Shown here piece after piece: positions 58,534 through 64,000 of a stretch of 64,000 bases of DNA. Each line of letters begins with the position of its first letter. Positions within the stretch are counted from its first letter, which is position 1. The stretch comes from Tetrapyrgos nigripes. Its lineage: Eukaryota; Basidiomycota; Agaricomycetes; Agaricales; Campanellaceae. The notes below the pieces were generated by a model. That model searched no databases and was not told the DNA's origin. It was given only the letters and a program-made list of their open reading frames with translations. The position numbers and the translations under genes are program-made. The stretch lies in contig JAACJM010000009.1 in assembly GCA_013368315.1 (NCBI GenBank), positions 744,001 to 808,000 of the forward strand, written 5' to 3'.

Positions 58534-58545
58534 GGGCCCATAACC
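58534..58545 (-). promoter_or_regulatory. Copia primer binding site (half-tRNA-iMet type)
   Basis: GGTTATGGGCCC, directly after the 5' LTR on the element strand, is the reverse complement of GGGCCCATAACC, the anticodon stem-loop of initiator tRNA-Met. Drosophila copia is known to be primed by a cleaved initiator tRNA at this region. Confidence 0.85.
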
Positions 58546-58915
58546 TGTTAAGCAGGCATGGTATGGTCCTGTACACTACTAAACGCAGTGGCAACTACGC
58601 TACTTACCTGGGGATAAGAGATAGCTTGTAAGGCTTGTTAGAGGCTTGTTAGAGCGATGTGGGTTAAGTATGAAACTTGTTATTTGGAGGACTATCTACG
58701 AGTCCTTATATACTTTTAAGGAGGTACAAATACATGTAAACTAATACTAGAGTAACAATAAGATTCTATTGTACTGGATAGAACAATGCTGGTTTCGTAC
58801 ACTATTGTCGTACTACACTTTATTGTCTATATAATCTTATTGTTCTATATATAACTACTACTATTGTTCTACATAGAATACGTTGATGGCTGCAACTGAA
58901 TGCGCCAATTCAACA
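58546..58915 (-). repeat. Copia 5' LTR
   Basis: 370 bp, identical by eye to the LTR at 52002-52371, adjoining the primer site and followed by the GCGAC target duplication. Confidence 0.95.
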
Positions 58916-60411
58916 GCGACTGCCGAGTACGTTCATAACAATCTTCGTCGTGGCCATATTCGGGCTTCATCTTCCTCAGCCGGTGCCCCCGTTCTATTCA
59001 TTTGTAAAAAGACTGGAGAAATCCGTCTTTGCGTTGACTATCGTGGACTTAACGCCATCACCAAGAAAAATCGATATCCACTACCATTGGTCGATGATCT
59101 CATTGACCGAGTACGCAGTTGTTCTGTCTTTTCCATCATTGATCTCAAGTCCGCTTACGCTCATCTTCGTGTACGCGAGGGTGACGAGTGGAAAACCGCC
59201 TTTCGTACTCATCTCGGTTTATTCGAACATCTTATTGTCCCATATGGTCTCACCAATGCACCCGCCGCTTGGCAATCCTTCATTCAGGAGGTTCTCTCGG
59301 ATGTTATCGACGTCTGCTGTGTCGTCTATTTGGACGATATTCTGGTCTTCTCTCGTTCACAGGAGGAACACCAGGAACATGTGAAGATGGTTCTTGATCG
59401 TCTGGCAAAGGCTTCTTTGTACGCCAATCCGAAAAAGTGCGAATTTGACCGTTCAGAGGTCGAGTTTCTAGGCTACATCGTCAGCGCCAATGGACTCAAA
59501 ATGAACCCCAAAAAGTTATCTACTATCGTCGACTGGCCTGAACCAACTAATCTCAAGCAACTCCAATCTTTCCTTGGGTTTACCAATTTTTATCGACAGT
59601 TTATTCACGATTACTCCCGCATCACTCTTCCATTGACAGCCCTTACACGTAAATCTCCATCCTTTCACTTCAACGACTCCGCCAAAGCCGCTTTTTCGCG
59701 CCTCAAGGATCTTTTCACTTCTGCACCAGTGCTACAACATTTTGATCCACGTTCACCAATTACTCTCTGCACCGATGCTTCAGATTTCGCCATATCCTCC
59801 ATCCTTCAACAACTCGACGTCAATGGCCATTTACACCCTGTCGCCTTCTTCTCCCGCAAATTGGCTCCATCCGAAATTAACTATGACATTCACGACAAGG
59901 AGCTTCTTGCCATCATCGAGTCATTTAAAGAATTCCGTCACTGGCTCTCAGGATCTCCTTCTCCCATCAAAGTAATCTGCGACCACAAGAACCTCGAATA
60001 CTTCATGCGCGCTCAAATCCTTAACCGCCGTCAATCGCGCTGGGCGTTATTTCTTTCGGAGTTCGACTTTCAGTTGCATTGGGAAGCTGGTCAGGGAAAT
60101 GTAGCGGATGCAGCGTCAAGAAGGGCAGATTATGTGCCTGATGATGAGGATGAAGTTAAAAAAGCACAACTACGTATCGTTCTATCCTCCTACCACACCC
60201 ATCCACTATTCCATGATGAGTCCGAAACGGCACCCCCGTCTAATTCACATACTCTGAATGTTCTCTCCACCATTGATGCTTTCTCAACGATCACTCTGGA
60301 TAACTCTCATTTACTAGATCAATTTCTGTCTGCATACAAAGAGGATCAAGAATGGAGAAAAGCCATAGCCCATGGTGATCCTTCTTTCCAACTTCATCAC
60401 ATCTCGTATTC
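58916..60411 (+). pseudogene. Gypsy pol, reverse transcriptase and RNase H part
   Basis: Resumes the interrupted pol frame with TAEYVHNNLRRGHIRAS. Reverse transcriptase motifs: LCVDYRGLNAITKKNRYPLP, FSIIDLKSAYAHLRV, YGLTNAPAAWQSF, the catalytic VVYLDDILVFS, KKCEFDRSEVEFLGYIVS and LQSFLGFTNFYRQFI. RNase H motifs: TLCTDASDFAISSILQQ, DKELLAIIESFKEFRHWL, VICDHKNLEYFM and QGNVADAASRRADYV. The downstream integrase is in another frame: after HHISY a single-base loss in TATTCCACAACAAT shifts the reading frame, and this frame stops at 60550. Confidence 0.93.
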
Positions 60412-61998
60412 CACAACAATCGACTCTACGTTCCACAACCCCTTCGTTCCACTATCGTCGCCTCTCGTCACGATAACGTCATCTCCGGACATCCTGGCTG
60501 TACACGCACATTCGCACTCGTTTCACGAGATTACTCTTGGCCGGGTATGACCACCTACATTCGACGTTACGTTCAGGCTTGTGATACTTGCTCACGAATC
60601 AAAGCTCCCCATCACAAACCTTATGGACTTTTACAACCGCTTTCTATTCCAAATCGACCTTGGCAGGCCATCACTATGGACTTTATTGTCAAACTCCCAG
60701 AATCTCGCGGGTACGACTCTATTTTAGTTGTTTGCGATAGGTTGACACGTGCCGCGCATTTCATTCCCTGTCGTGAATCAATGACCGCATCCGAACTCGC
60801 CTGGCTTTTCTTGGATCGTATTTTCCGTCTACATGGTCTTCCCCAATCCATCGTCTCAGATCGCGGTTCTCTGTTTGTTTCCAACTTCTGGACAGCTCTC
60901 CTCGGACACTTATCCATCGACGCCAAGACCTCTACTGCATATCATGCCCAAACTGATGGTCTTACCGAGAGGACAAATCAAACATTAGAAGCATACCTTC
61001 ATGCTTACGTTTCTTATCAACAGGACGACTGGATTGATTATCTTCCCCTCGCCGAATTCGCCTTCAATAATCACGAAAACACTTCCACTAAACATACTCC
61101 ATTTTTCGCAAATCTCGGGTATCATCCTACCTTCGAGCCGACTCTCACTACTATTTCCACTGTTCCCGCTGCCGACGATCTCGCCAAACGCCTTCAACTC
61201 ATCCATTCCGAGCTTAAGGCTGAGCTAGCGCATGCTCAAAGCCTTCAATCAAATTATTACGACAAACGTCATACAACTCAACCAGAACTCAAAGAAGGAC
61301 AACTCGTTTGGCTTCTCCGTCGTAATATCCGCTCTACCAGACCCTCGGATAAACTTGATCATCGTCGTCTCGGCCCATTCCCTATCATCAAAAAAATTCA
61401 CCAACGCACATTCCTCCTTCAACTCCCTGCGTATCTCTCTCGTCTCTATCCTGTATTCCATGTGTCCCTTCTTGAACCTTACAACGACCCTTCCGAATTC
61501 CACGCACACTCCGATCCCGTACCTTGCGAATTACCTGACGATTCCCCAATCATTCATTCCATCCGCGACGTGTGCAAAATTGGTCAACGTTTCGAATATC
61601 TCTGCCATTTCAAAGACACTACGGACGACGACGATACTTGGATTCCACTTACCGACATTTCTTCCAATTACAATCACCTCATCGAGCGCTTCCATCGCAC
61701 TCACTCACGCGCTCCACGACCACACGATCTTATTATCACAAAAACTTACAACACTGATAACCTTATTAATGACTCTACCACGACTTCCACGACTTTGAAC
61801 GACACCACGCCTTCATCAGCTGGCCCAAACACTCCTTCCACTTCCGATCCCATTCCGAATTTCGTTCCTCGACCCCCGACTCCAGTACAAAAGTCTGTCA
61901 ATCCGAAATCGAATTACACTCCTCCCGTTCACGCCGTCACCCGCTCCGGACGAAAGATTACTCCACCCGATAGGTTAGATCCGATTATTAAGAAGTAG
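60412..61998 (+). pseudogene. Gypsy pol, integrase with C-terminal chromodomain
   Basis: The integrase frame can be followed back to NNRLYVPQPLRS, just after the frameshift. Zinc-binding HHCC: SRHDNVISGHPGCTR and ACDTCSRIK. Catalytic core: TMDFIVKLPESRGYDSILVV (first Asp), SIVSDRGSLFVS (second Asp) and AQTDGLTERTNQTLEAYL (Glu). Next come the GPY/F-like module (DHRRLGPFPIIKKIHQRTF, YPVFHVSLLEPY) and a chromodomain-like ending (FEYLCHFKDTTDDDDTWIPL, LIERFHRTH). Chromodomains direct integration of chromoviruses to marked chromatin. The frame is intact to the stop at 61998 but separated from RT by a frameshift. Confidence 0.92.
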
Positions 61999-62142
61999 TT
62001 TTTCTATCCCAAGTAGTGGCAACTTTTCCTGAATCCTCGGTTTTTTCCCACTGGGTTTTCCGGGTCAGGTTTTTCATGTCTCCCTACTGCGGCCTTTTCG
62101 TAGTACTTAGTTACATTTTTTTTTTTCATTCTTCTCTAGCTT

Positions 62143-62155
62143 AAGAAGGGGATAA
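62143..62155 (+). promoter_or_regulatory. Gypsy polypurine tract
   Basis: AAGAAGGGGATAA immediately before the 3' LTR, the expected plus-strand primer site. Confidence 0.7.
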
Positions 62156-62394
62156 TGTAATGATCAACTCCTCCTCCTCTTCACTCCTTACTCACATTCT
62201 CCACTTTCCTCAGTGCATTAGACACTCCTCACTCCTTAGACACTTCCCTGTTTCTCTTTTCCTGTCTTACTACTCCTTTAGTATTAAGTATAAATACTTG
62301 TACATTTCGTAGTATTCTGCAGTCTAATCAACTCTTTATTTCCATTTCAAAGTCGTCTTCTAAGTCCTACTAAGGGTTGGCCAGCACCCTTACA
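62156..62394 (+). repeat. Gypsy 3' LTR
   Basis: 239 bp, identical by eye to 49155-49393, followed by the target duplication ACGCG at 62395-62399. Confidence 0.95.
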
Positions 62395-62742
62395 ACGCGT
62401 ATGACGGCGACAGGCAGCACCTGTTGCGTCCCAAATAATAATAATACGCGAGAAGAGCTCATCATTCGGGCGTGAAAGAAGCCTCGACGCGTCTCAAGCG
62501 CGTCTTAAAGCGCGCCTTCAAGTGATCCGGATAGATTTCCTAGACCTAGATGTGGCCCACGGTTTAGAAAATTTTCTAGATTTGTTTCTAAATAATTTCG
62601 AACTCCGGCTTGATGGATTTAGGAAATAGGTCTAGCCCACGGAAGGTCACCCAGTACTACTGATATAAGATATATCTGTAAAAAAAGTGTGTTTCTGTAC
62701 GCCTTTCTGCCGAGCGGATATTTTTGTATTTTCGGCGTGATA

Positions 62743-63040
62743 ATCACCGAGCTGCTTATATTATGCCCTTTATAAGTTCCCGGTCCGTTTGTCAATGGTC
62801 CATTGTTCTCCGTATGTTTTGCGTTTGAACTAGTAATATAGTACACTCACTATCAATACTGTATTCGGACCAGCGTATATTCATCTTTCTAATACTCCGT
62901 CTCAGTCTCCAGAATCCAGGACCGGGTAGTCGCTGTCAAGTGGTATGTTGGTGTGTACAGATTATAATTTATACCTGCGTCCCCCATAAATCCTTCTCAA
63001 TCCTTCCTTTATCTCTCTCCACATAGGTGTCGACGTCGGG
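62743..63040. other. Intergenic, promoter of the last gene
   Basis: About 300 bp between the DNA-transposon relic and the oxidoreductase ATG. No element is clear enough to name. Confidence 0.4.
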
Positions 63041-64000
63041 ATGGATGAAGTTCTGTCACGCACGTTTTTGGATTCCCTGCGTCCGTTTCTTACACTGGCT
63101 GCCCTGCCTTTGGGGCTTGCAGTCCTAGCGCCATTCTTAGCACGCAGGCTCAGGCAATATCTCCTCAAGAAAGAAACGATTATCTTTGATTTGCCATTGA
63201 TGGGGAGAAGTAGGGAAAAGGACGAGAAGATACGTGGGGCAGCAGTCGTTTGTGGTGGAAGGTGTGTACTAGTACTCTTTCTACACGCGGAGAGGTTGCA
63301 TGGGCGCTGACAACTCTCTAGTTTTGCTGGTCTCCTGACAGCCAGAGTGTGCGCAGACCATTTCGAGAAGGTGTACATTATCGAACCGGAAGCATGGCTT
63401 TGCACGGAAGATGCTGTCAAAGTCGAATCATGGACTCAGAAGAACAAAAGGGCGAGAGTTATGCAGTATTACTCAACCCACGGTTAGTCGACGTCGTGCC
63501 ATGAGGCCGAGGCGTAGCATTCCTGATAATTTCTATGCATTAACTCGCACAGGCAATCTGGTTCCGGTCAGCGAGGGTCTGAAGCGTCTTTTTCCTGGTT
63601 TGAAGGATGAATGTTTGAAGTCTGGAATCAGGCAAGTACTCGCTCGTGGATACCTCGGTAACGAATGCACATACTGAAGTTCCTTGATTTCTCTAGTCTT
63701 ACCCCTGCGGATTTTAAAATATTTCCCGGTGGACATCGGCTGCTTGCGCCTTATCACGAGTATGGCGGTACTCTTCCAGATGCCGTTCGATCTGGTCGTA
63801 GAGCGACGGAAACACTCATTCGACGCCTCACACTCGATAAAACTCATTACCCCAATATCACGCAAATTGCAGGATCTGTGATTGGAGTAGAGGTTGATTC
63901 TGCGAACCCGAAGTATCTCAAGAAGGTGACCATTCAGCGGGCTGAGACAGGTCTAAAGGAAGATTTAGATGCTGTTCTGGTTGTCGGTGAGATTTGTCTT
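63041..64000 (+). CDS. FAD-dependent oxidoreductase/monooxygenase-like protein (partial, runs off window)
   Basis: 5' part of a split gene starting at ATG 63041. A membrane-spanning segment near residues 15-35 (FLTLAALPLGLAVLAPFLA) is followed by a Rossmann-type dinucleotide-binding start, AAVVCGGSFAGLLTARVCAD with KVYIIEPE. The Gly-rich loop is split by an intron (63262-63321). Later exons give EGLKRLFPGLKDECLKSGI, TPADFKIFPGGHRLLAPYHEYG, and SGRRATETLIRRL with NITQIAGSVIGVEV. These resemble uncharacterised basidiomycete FAD/NAD(P)-binding proteins. The intron after KSGI uses a GC donor (ATCAG/GCAAGT). A GTGAGA donor after DAVLVV marks another intron at the window end. The C-terminal half is missing, so substrate and class are open. 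Confidence 0.75.

Larger units (their letters stand above)
52002..58915 (-). mobile_element. Ty1/Copia LTR retrotransposon nested in the Gypsy pol
   Basis: 6914-bp element in antisense orientation, with identical 370-bp LTRs and a 5-bp target duplication GCGAC (51997-52001 and 58916-58920). Its single polyprotein frame (Gag, protease, integrase, reverse transcriptase, RNase H, the Copia order) is interrupted by two TGA codons. The primer site matches the initiator tRNA-Met anticodon arm. It is younger than the Gypsy insertion because it lies inside it. Confidence 0.97.
49155..62394 (+). mobile_element. Ty3/Gypsy LTR retrotransposon (chromovirus, Tf1/sushi-like), interrupted
   Basis: Complete element of 13.2 kb including a nested Copia element; about 6.3 kb without it. 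It has identical 239-bp LTRs and a perfect 5-bp target duplication ACGCG (49150-49154 and 62395-62399). Internal order is gag, protease, reverse transcriptase, RNase H, integrase with chromodomain. It carries a self-priming type primer site and a -1 slippery site. It is inactive as it stands: pol is split by the Copia insertion at 52002 and by a frameshift near 60411. Confidence 0.97.
48680..62739. mobile_element. DNA transposon relic with inverted ends, split by a retrotransposon nest
   Basis: Left end CACGCCGAAAAGACAAAAAT (48680) and right end, read on the minus strand, CACGCCGAAAATACAAAAAT (from 62739) form imperfect inverted repeats of about 35 bp; an inner CTTCCGTGGGC block is also inverted. 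The trinucleotide ATA flanks both ends (48677-48679 and 62740-62742). Removing the retrotransposon (49155-62399) leaves about 815 bp with no transposase frame, so it was a MITE-like element. The superfamily is undetermined. Confidence 0.75.

Overview
The window looks like nuclear DNA of a basidiomycete, most likely a mushroom-forming Agaricomycete. Genes are split by many short introns (about 50 to 110 nt, GT-AG with at least two GC-AG donors). Gene types include an OLE1-type desaturase fused to cytochrome b5, a DUF6534-type membrane protein, an F-box relic, SAP18, and Tf1/sushi-like and Copia retrotransposons. No tRNA, rRNA or CRISPR was seen.

Layout. 0-6.2 kb: a multi-pass membrane protein, a delta-9 acyl-CoA desaturase and a ComA/HSA32-type phosphosulfolactate synthase homologue. 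7-15.5 kb: three tandem minus-strand genes for secreted alpha/beta-hydrolase-like proteins, with a SAP18 gene between the second and third. 16-22.3 kb: a 3.17-kb direct segmental duplication, each copy carrying a MuiA-like (DUF4140/DUF4139) gene; the 3' copy has a frameshift and a duplicated start region. 22.5-23.2 kb: an F-box/LRR-like relic. 24.5-28.7 kb: a 954-residue unknown protein whose first coding exon was duplicated, then an inosine triphosphate pyrophosphatase. 29.7-34.5 kb: two hotdog thioesterase paralogues with matching intron positions, with a 544-bp hAT-type MITE between them (perfect 8-bp target duplication). 34.7-42.2 kb: two aldehyde dehydrogenase genes separated by a repeat cluster. 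43-48 kb: a tandem repeat, a possibly decaying DUF6534-like gene and a small unknown gene.

48.7-62.7 kb: a three-level nest. A DNA transposon relic with inverted ends carries a 13.2-kb Ty3/Gypsy chromovirus (identical 239-bp LTRs, 5-bp target duplication). That element is itself interrupted by an antisense 6.9-kb Ty1/Copia element (identical 370-bp LTRs, 5-bp target duplication). The signals that usually drive these elements can be read: Tf1-type self-priming and a -1 slippery site in the Gypsy element, and a half-tRNA-iMet primer site in the Copia element. So can the lesions that now break both. 63-64 kb: the 5' part of an FAD-dependent oxidoreductase running off the window.

The host genes are a mixed set: lipid metabolism (desaturase, thioesterases, aldehyde dehydrogenases), nucleotide-pool cleaning (ITPase), chromatin/RNA (SAP18) and secreted hydrolases. 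Local duplication is the dominant theme (hydrolases, MuiA, thioesterases, aldehyde dehydrogenases, one exon, several short tandem repeats). I did not find a clearly new defence-type or biosynthetic system. The most unusual points are the nested transposon with its readable replication signals, the decaying MuiA copy, and the ComA/HSA32-type gene.
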